A stretch of DNA of 64,000 nucleotides from Streptomyces sp. SA15 (lineage in GTDB: Bacteria > Actinomycetota > Actinomycetes > Streptomycetales > Streptomycetaceae), in NCBI RefSeq assembly GCF_002291145.1, contig NZ_NTGE01000128.1:1-64000 (forward strand), in the 5' to 3' direction. Below the pieces are notes generated by a model. It was not told where the DNA came from and did no database searches. It worked only from the letters and a program-made list of their open reading frames with translations. The position numbers were made by a program, and so were the translations under genes. Below, piece after piece: positions 33,550-40,939 of this stretch; position 1 is the first letter of the stretch; the number at the start of each line of letters is the position of its first letter.

Positions 33550-33617
33550 GCCGGTGTCGAGAGACCGATCGTGCTCAGCGCTTCGCGCCTCCGCGCGTTC
33601 GGTCTCTCGACACCGGC
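33550..33617. repeat. 19-bp perfect inverted repeat upstream of the FGGY kinase
   Basis: Arms at 33550-33568 and 33599-33617 (GCCGGTGTCGAGAGACCGA and its complement) flank a 30-bp loop, 45 bp upstream of the kinase start. It could be a leader hairpin, a terminator of upstream transcription or a tiny mobile-element footprint. Confidence 0.75.
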
Positions 33618-33716
33618 GCGCCCCTTCGGCTCCCTCGCGGCCGACGCGTTGGGACAGTGCGTGTTGGTGGGCCCGCACCCAGGGCCCGGACCCGAGGCCT
33701 CGAATCCCAGGGCCCG

Positions 33717-34180
33717 GACTCCAGGGCCCGCACCCAGGCCCGGACTCCAGGGCCCGCACCCAGGCCCGGACTCCAGGGCCCGCACCCAGGCCCGGACTCC
33801 AGGGCCCGCACCCAGGCCCGGACTCCAGGGCCCGCACCCAGGCCCGGACTCCAGGGCCCGCACCCATGCCCGGACTCCAGGGCCCGCACCCAGGCCCGGA
33901 CTCCAGGGCCCGCACCCAGGCCCGGACTCCAGGGCCCGCACCCATGCCCGGACTCCAGGGCCCGCACCCAGGCCCGGACTCCAGGGCCCGCACCCATGCC
34001 CGGACTCCAGGGCCCGCACCCATGCCCCGGACTCCAGGGCCCGCACCCAGGCCCGGACTCCAGGGCCCGCACCCAGGCCCGGACCCCAGGCCCCGAACCC
34101 AGGGCCCGAACCCAGGGCCCGAACCCAGGCCTCGAAACCAGGCCTCGAAACCAGGCCTCGAACCCAGGGCCCGAACACAG
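33717..34180. repeat. 26-bp tandem repeat array (14 copies) plus degenerate tail
   Basis: The unit GGACTCCAGGGCCCGCACC plus CAGGCCC recurs 14 times between 33717 and about 34080, at a strict 26-bp period except one 27-bp step near 34022. Some units carry CATGCCC in place of CAGGCCC. A degenerate tail of AGGGCCCGAACCC and AGGCCTCGAAACC motifs runs to about 34180. There are no spacers, so it is not CRISPR. Open frames across it reflect the repeat, not a gene. It separates the hydroxyacid dehydrogenase from the FGGY kinase in what would otherwise be an operon. Confidence 0.9.
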
Positions 34181-34200
34181 GCCCCGCACCTCCTGCGCCC

Positions 34201-35232
34201 TCACCCCAAGCAATGCGCCAACGGCTCCCCCCGCACCCAGCGCCCCACCTCCTCCGCCGCGATCCGTGCCGCCTTCTCCGCCACCGCGCGGCTCGCCCCG
34301 CCCAGGTGCGGGGTGAGCACCACCCGCTCGTGGAGGCCCAGCAGCCGTGAGTCCGCCGGCAGCGGCTCCCGCTCGAACGTGTCCAGCGCCGCCGCCGACA
34401 CCCGCCCGCTCTCCAACGCGTCGCACAGCGCCTCCTCGTCCAGCAGCGGGCCGCGGGCCACGTTCACCACCACCGCGCCGGACGGCAGCAGCGCCAGCTC
34501 ACGGGCGCCGATCAGGCCGCGGGTCTCCTCGGTGAGGCGGGCGTGCAGGGTGATCACGCGGGAGCGGGTGAGCAGGGTGTCCAGCGAGGACACGCGCAGG
34601 CCGTGGATCTCGCCGCGCACATAGGGGTCGTACACCATCACCTGCGCGCCGAAGGCACACAGCACGCGGGCGACCCGGCTGCCGACGGCTCCGTAGCCGA
34701 TCAGTCCGACGGGCAGGTCCTCCAGCTCCAGGCCGCTGTGCTCGTACGTGTAGTAGGCGGCGCCCTCCCAACTGCCCCGCCGGGCCAGCAGGTCGTGGGC
34801 CTGGGGGATGCGGCGCAGGGCCGCCAGCAGCAGGCCCACGGTGAACTCGGCGGTGGCGGCGGCGTTGCGGCCGGGCGCGAAGCACACCCGGACGTCGTGC
34901 GCCTTCGCCGCGTCGAGGTTGACGTTGACCGGGCCGCCCCGGCAGACGACGACCAGCCGCAGGTCCGGACAGGCGTCCAGCACCCGTTCGGTGACCGGAC
35001 CCATCTGGGTGACCAGGACCTGCGCACCGGCCAGCGCCTCGATCAGCTCGTCCTCGGCGTCGCCGGCCTCCTCGACCTCGGCCACCGGGCCGAAGGGTTC
35101 CAGGGGCCAGCCGAGGGTCACTTCGCGTACGTCCACGGGCTGTTCGCCCACCTCATGGGTGACCTCCCGGGCGATCAGCCTCGGCAGGACGAAGTGGTCG
35201 CCGGCGGCCACCACACGTACAGGTTCGGTCAT
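34201..35232 (-). CDS. D-2-hydroxyacid dehydrogenase (NAD-dependent)
   Basis: A 343-residue enzyme of the phosphoglycerate-dehydrogenase family. The Rossmann motif is GLIGYGAVGSRVA. The catalytic Arg lies in VNVARGPLLDEEAL, the Glu in TFEREPL and the His in LTPHLGGAS. The start MTEPVRVVAAGD at 35230-35232 has a GGGAGA site; an upstream ATG at 35271 would overlap the deoR gene. It follows a DeoR regulator by 16 bp, suggesting oxidation or reduction of a sugar-derived hydroxyacid in the pathway served by the two FGGY kinases. Confidence 0.9.
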   Translation of the reverse strand: MTEPVRVVAAGDHFVLPRLIAREVTHEVGEQPVDVREVTLGWPLEPFGPVAEVEEAGDAEDELIEALAGAQVLVTQMGPVTERVLDACPDLRLVVVCRGGPVNVNLDAAKAHDVRVCFAPGRNAAATAEFTVGLLLAALRRIPQAHDLLARRGSWEGAAYYTYEHSGLELEDLPVGLIGYGAVGSRVARVLCAFGAQVMVYDPYVRGEIHGLRVSSLDTLLTRSRVITLHARLTEETRGLIGARELALLPSGAVVVNVARGPLLDEEALCDALESGRVSAAALDTFEREPLPADSRLLGLHERVVLTPHLGGASRAVAEKAARIAAEEVGRWVRGEPLAHCLG

Positions 35233-35248
35233 CGCAGGGAGTCTCCCG

Positions 35249-36073
35249 TCACGTAGCTCCAGCGCGGTCATCGGCGCCCACCGTCGGGCACACCTCGTAA
35301 CGGACCTTGTGCTCGTCGAGGTCACGCAGGGCGTCCGCCGACGCCCCGTCGTCGACCAGGACCAGGTCGAAGCGGGACAGCGGGGCGACCCGGTGCAGGG
35401 CGGCCCGGGCCAGCTTCGTGTGGTCGATGAGCAGGATGTTGCGGGCGGCCGAGTCGAGCATCGCCCGCTTCACGGACACGATGTGCTGCTCCTGGTGGTA
35501 GGCGTACCCCCCGTTCACAGCGGACGTCGAGGCGAAGCAGACGTCCACCCGCAGCGACCGCACCGCGTCCACGCAGGACACCCCGAGGAACGAGGAATGC
35601 AGCGGGTCGTAGTCGCCGCCGAGGGCCATCAGGTGGATGCCCCGCTGGTCGGAGAGCAGGTTGATCGCCTCCAGGAAGTTGGTGACGACCGTGAGTGGGG
35701 TGACCTCGCCGAGCCGGAGCCTGCGCGCTATTTCCAGGGCGGAGGTGGAGTCGTCGAGCATGACCGCCATGCCGGGCTCGATGTGCTTCAGCGCGCGGTC
35801 GGCGACGGCGGCCTTCTCCGCCCGCATCGTCTTCAGCCGGTACTGCACGTTCGACTCGAACACCCCGGACGGCTGCGCGGTCACCCCGCCCCTGAACTTC
35901 CGTACGACGCCCTGCCGCTCGAGCTCGTCGAGGTCCCGGTGGATGGTCATCAGGCTCACCCCGAAGCGCTCGGCGAGTTCCGCCGCGGTCGCCGAACCGT
36001 CGGCCAGCACCTGCTCGGCCATGGCGGCCTGCCGGGCGGCCGGTCCCTGGGGTGCGCTGTCGCCGCTGTTCAT
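35249..36073 (-). CDS. DeoR-family transcriptional regulator
   Basis: A 274-residue repressor with an N-terminal helix-turn-helix (about 26-60: ATAAELAERFGVSLMTIHRDLDELERQGVVRK). A C-terminal DeoRC effector domain carries the typical segments MLDDSTSALEIARRL, VTNFLEAINLL, MALGGDYDPLHSSFLG and LLIDHTKLARAALHRVAPLSRFDLVLVDD. These regulators bind a phosphorylated sugar. It is divergent from one FGGY kinase (36207) and leads the operon with the dehydrogenase, so it likely controls both directions through the dyad at 36099-36123. Confidence 0.93.
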   Translation of the reverse strand: MNSGDSAPQGPAARQAAMAEQVLADGSATAAELAERFGVSLMTIHRDLDELERQGVVRKFRGGVTAQPSGVFESNVQYRLKTMRAEKAAVADRALKHIEPGMAVMLDDSTSALEIARRLRLGEVTPLTVVTNFLEAINLLSDQRGIHLMALGGDYDPLHSSFLGVSCVDAVRSLRVDVCFASTSAVNGGYAYHQEQHIVSVKRAMLDSAARNILLIDHTKLARAALHRVAPLSRFDLVLVDDGASADALRDLDEHKVRYEVCPTVGADDRAGAT

Positions 36074-36098
36074 CCCAACAGAGAGTGGAACGGCGGAA

Positions 36099-36123
36099 CT
36101 TGCGCGTCAATCCCTCGCGCAAG
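36099..36123. promoter_or_regulatory. probable DeoR operator
   Basis: CTTGCGCG (36099-36106) and CGCGCAAG (36116-36123) form a perfect 8-bp dyad around nine bases, midway between deoR and the divergent kinase. A GTCAAT motif occurs inside the dyad and again at about 36136. Confidence 0.65.
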
Positions 36124-36206
36124 CGAAAATCTCGGGTCAATATCGAAGGAGAGTGAGAAGTTCACAGGCTGGGTCGCGATGCGCCGAAAATTGCAGGGAG
36201 GTCCGG

Positions 36207-37757
36207 ATGGCGGACGATGGCGACGGCGGTGTGGCGTGGCTGGGGATCGACCTGGGCACGCAGAGCGTCCGGGCGCTGGTGGTCGCCGGGGACGGCACGG
36301 TCCTCGGCGGCGGCTCGGCCCCGCTGACCGGGCGCCGCGAGGGGGTGCGGCACGAGCAGGATCCGGGGGAGTGGTGGGAGGCGGTGTGTACGGCGTCCCG
36401 GTCGGCGCTCGCCCGGCTGCCCGGCGTACGGATCGGCGGGCTCGCGGTGTGCGGGACGTCCGGGACGGTGCTGCTGACGGACGGCTCGGGGCGTCCGGTG
36501 AGCCCGGCGCTGATGTACGACGACGGGCGCGCGGCGGGGGAGGCGGCGCGGGTCCGGGCGGCGGGGCTGTCGGCGCAGGACACGTGGGCGTTGCCGAAGG
36601 CACTGTGGCTCATCGAGACCTACGGGCAGGGGCAGACCTACGGGCGGGGGCAGACCTACGGGCGGGGGCAGACCTACGGGCAGGGGAAGACCTATGCGCG
36701 GGGACGGATCACCCACCAGCCCGACGTGATCGTCGCGCGCCTCACCGGCGAGGTCCCGCCCGCCGACTCCAGCCACGCCCTCAAGACCGGCTACGACCTG
36801 GAGAGCAAGGCGTGGCCGTACGCCATGTCGGCCGAACTCGGGCTCCTCGACGGCCTGTTGCCCGACGTCGTACCGCCCGGCACCCGCCTCGGCGAGGTCT
36901 GCCCGACCGCCGCCGAGGCCACCGGAATCCCCGTCGGCACGCCCGTGATCGCCGGGATGACCGACGGCTGCGCGGCCCAGATCGCCTCGGGAGCCCTCCG
37001 GCACGGCGCCTGGAACTCGGTGCTCGGCACCACCCTCGTCCTCAAGGGCGCCTCCTCGACGCCCGTCCGCGATCCCACCGGCGTGGTCTACAACCACCGT
37101 GCGCCGGACGGCACTTGGCTGCCCGGCGGAGCCTCCAGCGTCGGCGCGGGTGTGCTCACGGCGGCCTTCGGGAGAGCGGACCCGGAGGCCATGGACCGCA
37201 GGGCGGCCGCGTTCGAGCCGTCCGGCGTGGTCGCCTATCCGCTGGTGTCACCGGGGGAGCGGTTCCCGTTCCTGGCGCCGGACGCCACCGCCCTGCTCCT
37301 CGGCGAGCCCGCCGGCGACGCCGACCTGTGGGCCGGGCTGCTCCAGGGCGTCGCCTACACGGAACGCCTGTGCCTGGACTACCTGCACCACCTGGGCGCC
37401 CCGCTCGACGGCCCGCTCACCTTCACCGGCGGCGCCGCCCGCAGCAGGTACTGGAACCAGCTGCGCGCCGACATCCTCGGCCGCCCGGCCCGCGTACCGC
37501 AGCAGACCGAACCGGCCCTGGGCATGGCCGTGCTGGCGGCGTACGGAACGGAGACGCCCCGCCACCTCCACCTCGCGGACGTCGCCGAACGCATGGTCCG
37601 CACCCGTACCGTCCTCGAACCCCGCCCCGGCCGCACGGCCGCCTTCGCCGAGCCGTACGCCCGCCTCCTCGACGAACTGACGGCCCGCGGCTGGCTCCCG
37701 GCCCCGGTCGCGGCGCATGCACGCGCCCGCCTGGACCGGGATACTGCGGGTTCATGA
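36207..37757 (+). CDS. FGGY-family carbohydrate kinase with an in-frame repeat insertion
   Basis: A 516-residue sugar kinase, ATG 36207 with a GGGAGG site. The phosphate motif GIDLGTQSVRALVV and the C-terminal FTGGAARSRYWNQLRADILGRP signature are intact. After WLIETYG (about residue 140) there is an inserted run of (Q/R)GQTYG repeats encoded by 18-bp DNA repeats (about 36620-36705). It lies between two conserved lobes and is probably a surface loop. The gene is divergent from deoR, and its stop overlaps the next start by four bases (ATGA). The substrate is unknown. Confidence 0.9.
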   Translation: MADDGDGGVAWLGIDLGTQSVRALVVAGDGTVLGGGSAPLTGRREGVRHEQDPGEWWEAVCTASRSALARLPGVRIGGLAVCGTSGTVLLTDGSGRPVSPALMYDDGRAAGEAARVRAAGLSAQDTWALPKALWLIETYGQGQTYGRGQTYGRGQTYGQGKTYARGRITHQPDVIVARLTGEVPPADSSHALKTGYDLESKAWPYAMSAELGLLDGLLPDVVPPGTRLGEVCPTAAEATGIPVGTPVIAGMTDGCAAQIASGALRHGAWNSVLGTTLVLKGASSTPVRDPTGVVYNHRAPDGTWLPGGASSVGAGVLTAAFGRADPEAMDRRAAAFEPSGVVAYPLVSPGERFPFLAPDATALLLGEPAGDADLWAGLLQGVAYTERLCLDYLHHLGAPLDGPLTFTGGAARSRYWNQLRADILGRPARVPQQTEPALGMAVLAAYGTETPRHLHLADVAERMVRTRTVLEPRPGRTAAFAEPYARLLDELTARGWLPAPVAAHARARLDRDTAGS

Positions 37758-38449
37758 GCACGACGAGCCCGATGAGTACGACGAGCCCGATGAACACGAC
37801 GAGCCCGATGAGCACGCCGAGTACGCCGAGCACGACCCTCCTCCTGGCCCGGCACGGACAGACGATCTGGCACGCCGAGAACCGTTACGCCGGCATCAGC
37901 GACGTGCCCCTCACCGACACCGGCCGCGCCCAGGCCGAGGCCCTCGGCCGCTGGGCCGCCGCCCACCCCGTCGACGCGGTGTGGACCTCGCCGCTCTCCC
38001 GCGCCGTCGCCACCGCCGAGCCCGCCTGCCGCGCCCTCGACCTCACCCCGCACCGCGAACCCGACCTGCGGGAATGTGACTTCGGGGTGGTGGAGGGCCG
38101 TACGCTCGCGGAGTTCGCGGCCGAGGACCCGACGGCGGCGGACGCCTTCCGCGCGGACCCGGTCGCCCACCCCTTCCCCGGCGCCGAGGACCCCACGGCC
38201 GCCGCCGCCCGCGGATCCGCCGCCCTGCGCCGCATCGCGGCCGCCCACCCCGGCGAACGCGTCCTCGTGGTCGCCCACAACTCCCTGCTCCGCCTGGTGC
38301 TGTGCACCCTGCTGTCGATCCCGCCGGCCGAGTACCGCAGAGTGCTCCCGCGGTTGCGCAACGCGGCGATCAGCGAACTCCGCATGAACACGGACGGTTC
38401 CACCGCGCTTCTCTCACTCAATGTGCCGTGCGAGCCGGACCTGCCGTAG
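37754..38449 (+). CDS. histidine phosphatase (phosphoglycerate mutase-like)
   Basis: A 231-residue branch-2-type histidine phosphatase. The catalytic motif is LLLARHGQT, with later LSRAVATAEPAC, a VVEGRTLAEF acid segment and the second His in VLVVAHNSLLRL. The N-terminus is built from 18-bp DNA repeats encoding MSTTSP units, each beginning with an ATG (37754, 37772, 37790, 37808), so the true start is ambiguous by up to 18 residues. It overlaps the kinase stop and probably dephosphorylates a sugar phosphate of that pathway. Confidence 0.88.
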   Translation: MSTTSPMSTTSPMNTTSPMSTPSTPSTTLLLARHGQTIWHAENRYAGISDVPLTDTGRAQAEALGRWAAAHPVDAVWTSPLSRAVATAEPACRALDLTPHREPDLRECDFGVVEGRTLAEFAAEDPTAADAFRADPVAHPFPGAEDPTAAAARGSAALRRIAAAHPGERVLVVAHNSLLRLVLCTLLSIPPAEYRRVLPRLRNAAISELRMNTDGSTALLSLNVPCEPDLP

Positions 38450-38462
38450 CACCATGGGGCGC

Positions 38463-39236
38463 ATGACGGAGATCGACACCTCGGTACCGCACTCGGCCCG
38501 CATCTGGAACTACTGGCTGGGCGGCAAGGACAACTACCCCGCGGACGAGTTGGCCGGTGACGCCTACACCGCCGTCTTCCCCGGCATTTCCACCATCGCC
38601 CGCAGCAGCCGCGCCTTCCTCCGCCGCAGCATCCGGTACCTGGTGCAGGAGGCCGGAATCCGCCAGTTCCTGGACGTCGGCAGCGGCCTGCCCACCGTCG
38701 ACAACACCCACGAGGTCGCCCAGCGCCTCGCCCCCGAGTCGAAGATCGTCTACGTCGACAACGACCCGCTGGTCCTGGCCCACGCCCGCACCCTGCTCAC
38801 GTCCACCCCCGAGGGCGCGACGGCGTACGAGGACCTCAGCCTCTTCGAGCCCGAGCGCATCCTCGAGGCCGCCGCCAGGACCCTCGACCCGGCCCGCCCC
38901 ACCGCCCTGATCCTCAGCGGCATCCTCGGCCACGTCGCCGACCACGACCAGGCCCGCGAGCTCGTCCGCCGCCTCCTGGAGGGCCTCCCCTCCGGCAGCC
39001 ACCTCTCCGTCAACGACGGCTCCCGCGGCACCGACCCGGACTACGAACAGGCCCAGGACACCTACAACGAGAGCGGCGCGGTCCCCTACTTCCTGCGCCC
39101 GGTCGACCAGATCGCGGCCTACTTCGAGGGCCTGGAGCTGGTGGACCCGGGAGTGGTGTCGGTACCCCTGTGGCGCCCGGACGTCCCCGACCCCGACCCG
39201 ATCGGCCAGCACGGGGGCCTGGCCCGCAAGCCCTGA
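38463..39236 (+). CDS. SAM-dependent methyltransferase (DUF574/Methyltransf_19)
   Basis: A 257-residue protein with the actinobacterial DUF574 start (SVPHSARIWNYWLGGKDNYPAD). The SAM-binding motif is FLDVGSGLPTVDNTHEVAQ, with the following acidic strand VYVDNDPLVLAHA. The C-terminal substrate region contains VPYFLRPVDQIAAYFEGLELVDPGVV. The family is abundant in Streptomyces and its substrates are mostly unknown. The ATG at 38463 lies 13 bp after the phosphatase stop. A strong hairpin follows the gene. Confidence 0.9.
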   Translation: MTEIDTSVPHSARIWNYWLGGKDNYPADELAGDAYTAVFPGISTIARSSRAFLRRSIRYLVQEAGIRQFLDVGSGLPTVDNTHEVAQRLAPESKIVYVDNDPLVLAHARTLLTSTPEGATAYEDLSLFEPERILEAAARTLDPARPTALILSGILGHVADHDQARELVRRLLEGLPSGSHLSVNDGSRGTDPDYEQAQDTYNESGAVPYFLRPVDQIAAYFEGLELVDPGVVSVPLWRPDVPDPDPIGQHGGLARKP

Positions 39237-39264
39237 CCGCCCGACCGTCCCCGCACACGGGAGA

Positions 39265-39293
39265 GCCCCCGCGAGTCACGTCCTCGCGGGGGC
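39265..39293. terminator. bidirectional terminator between methyltransferase and sodF
   Basis: GCCCCCGCGAG (39265-39275) pairs with 39283-39293 over a seven-base loop, followed by a CTTCTTT tract on the plus strand. It serves the convergent genes on both sides. Confidence 0.85.
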
Positions 39294-39371
39294 CTCCTTC
39301 TTTCCGCCCGCCGACGTGAAGGGTGAGAAGACGATCACGAGGCAGGACGTTCCGCGGAGTGCTCAGGGCGC

Positions 39372-40013
39372 TCAGGGCGCGAGCAGCAGCACATCCGCAC
39401 GGGACTTGGCGGCCTCGTAACGCCGGGCGACGTCCTGCCAGTTGACGACCTGCCACATCGCCTCGATGAAGTCCACCTTCTGGTTCCGGTACTGCAGGTA
39501 GAAGGCGTGCTCCCAGGCGTCGAAGACCAGGATCGGCGTCGCGCCCTGGCCGACGTTGCCCTGGTGGTCGTAGACCTGTTCGACGATCAGCCGCCCGCTC
39601 AGCGGCTCGTACGCCAGCACGCCCCAGCCCGAGCCCTGCGTGGTCGCGGCGGCCTTGGACAGCTGCGCCTTGAAGTTCGCGAAGGACCCGAAGGACTCGG
39701 CGATCGCGTCCGCGAGCTCGCCCACCCCGTCCGCCTCCAACGGCTCACCGCCGCCGTCACCGGTCATGTTGTGCCAGTAGACGCTGTGCAGGATGTGCCC
39801 GGACAGATGGAACGCCAGGTTCTTCTCCAGCCCGTTGATCGACCCCCACAGCTCCTTGTCCCGCGCCTCCGCGAGCTGCTCCAGCGTGTCGTTGGCGCCC
39901 TTCACGTAGGCCGCGTGGTGCTTGTCGTGGTGCAGCTCGATGATCTCCGGGCTGATCACGGGGGCGAGCGCGGAGTAGTCGTAGGGCAGTTCAGGCAGCG
40001 TGTAGACGGGCAT
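39372..40013 (-). CDS. sodF: iron superoxide dismutase
   Basis: A 213-residue Fe/Mn-type superoxide dismutase that converts superoxide to O2 and H2O2. Metal ligands fit H28 in ELHHDKHH, H76 in the LHSVYW segment, and the Asp and His of VFDAWEHAFY. Sequence features favour the iron type found in Streptomyces. The start MPVYTLPELPYDYS is at ATG 40011-40013. A perfect Nur box lies 25 bp upstream, so the gene is expected to be repressed by nickel-loaded Nur and to take over when the nickel enzyme SodN cannot be made. Confidence 0.95.
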   Translation of the reverse strand: MPVYTLPELPYDYSALAPVISPEIIELHHDKHHAAYVKGANDTLEQLAEARDKELWGSINGLEKNLAFHLSGHILHSVYWHNMTGDGGGEPLEADGVGELADAIAESFGSFANFKAQLSKAAATTQGSGWGVLAYEPLSGRLIVEQVYDHQGNVGQGATPILVFDAWEHAFYLQYRNQKVDFIEAMWQVVNWQDVARRYEAAKSRADVLLLAP

Positions 40014-40357
40014 GGCGGGTTCTCCTCCGAACCTCTTATTGCAAAGAGCTTGCAAGTGCAGGCTAGCAACAACAATGAGGCTGCGGGCAACAGGGCAGGC
40101 GAGAGGGTGGGCAACCAGGTGGGCAAAGATCGCTGCTTTGGTCAGTCCCCACAGTCGGCGCTCGCGGCAGGCGCGTGAGCGAAACGTCCCTGCCTCAGTG
40201 ACTGTTGTCACGCCGTACTTGGTGTAACCGCCACCCTTTGTGTGGAGCCCACCATGCTCGTGCTCCTCCCTTTGTCGAGCGCTGACGGTGAGGGGGCGAC
40301 ACGGGCTGGGATAGCGTCGCCGTGTCCCAACCTGCCCACACTCTCCGCGGAGTCCTC
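40014..40357. other. intergenic region between sodF and bioY
   Basis: This 344-bp divergent region holds the Nur box at 40039-40055 near sodF. The rest is of ordinary composition; I see no gene, hairpin or riboswitch in it. Confidence 0.6.
40039..40055 (-). promoter_or_regulatory. Nur box (nickel-responsive repressor site)
   Basis: TTGCAA-AGAGC-TTGCAA matches the published Streptomyces Nur consensus tTGCaa-N5-ttGCAA at every position. It lies upstream of sodF, which is a known member of the Nur regulon. Confidence 0.9.
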
Positions 40358-40939
40358 ATGAGCACCGCTGCCGTCGCCCCCGCCCGCCCCGGGCAGGTCC
40401 TCGCCGACCTGCTCCCCGCCTCCCGTGTCCGGGACGTCGCGCTCGTGATCGGCGGTGCCGCTCTCACCGGCCTCGCCGCCCAGCTCTCGGTGCCCGTGCC
40501 GGGCTCCCCGGTGCCGGTGACCGGTCAGACCTTCGCCGCGCTGCTCGTCGGTACCACCCTCGGCGCCCGCCGCGGTTTCCTCTCCCTCGCCCTCTACGCA
40601 CTGGCGGGTGTGGCGGGCGTGCCGTGGTTCGCGGGCGGGGCCTCCGGTGCGGCGATGCCGTCCTTCGGCTACATCCTCGGCATGCTGCTCGCGTCCGTCG
40701 TCGTGGGCGCCCTGGCCCGCCGCGGCGCCGACCGCTCGATGCTGCGGATGGCGGGCACGATGCTGCTGGGCGAGGCGATCATCTACGCCATCGGCGTCCC
40801 GTACCTGGCCCTCGCCACCGGCATGTCCGCCTCCGCCGCGATCGCGGCCGGCCTCACCCCGTTCCTGATCGGCGACGCACTGAAGGCGGCCCTGGCGATG
40901 GGCGTGCTGCCCACTGCCTGGAAGCTGGTCAAGCGCTGA
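40358..40939 (+). CDS. bioY: biotin transporter BioY
   Basis: A 193-residue S-component of a biotin ECF-type transporter with six hydrophobic helices. Conserved segments are VPVPGSPVPVTGQTFAALLVGTTLGARRGFLSLALYALAG and, in the C-terminal half, GLTPFLIGDALKAALAMG. The ATG at 40358 (GCGGAG site) is preferred over an upstream GTG at 40322. No BioM/BioN ATPase components adjoin it, so it is either solitary or uses shared components. It ends 11 bp inside the convergent FAD oxidase gene. Confidence 0.93.
   Translation: MSTAAVAPARPGQVLADLLPASRVRDVALVIGGAALTGLAAQLSVPVPGSPVPVTGQTFAALLVGTTLGARRGFLSLALYALAGVAGVPWFAGGASGAAMPSFGYILGMLLASVVVGALARRGADRSMLRMAGTMLLGEAIIYAIGVPYLALATGMSASAAIAAGLTPFLIGDALKAALAMGVLPTAWKLVKR

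Noticed and set aside
33717..34180. CRISPR array
   Set aside because: The units are directly adjacent at a 26-bp period with no unique spacers, and no cas genes are near.
33523..34350. Long open frames through the 26-bp array that read as Pro/Gly/Arg-rich proteins
   Set aside because: They are open in several frames on both strands because of the repeat unit, have no ribosome binding site, and run into flanking genes in wrong frames.
34808..38449. A very long plus-strand frame covering the dehydrogenase, regulator, kinase and phosphatase
   Set aside because: It is a high-GC third-position artefact; the known enzymes lie in other frames and only the end (from 37754) is real.
40080..40340. 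Riboswitch upstream of bioY
   Set aside because: No known biotin riboswitch exists and no conserved aptamer-like hairpins were visible in the stretch.
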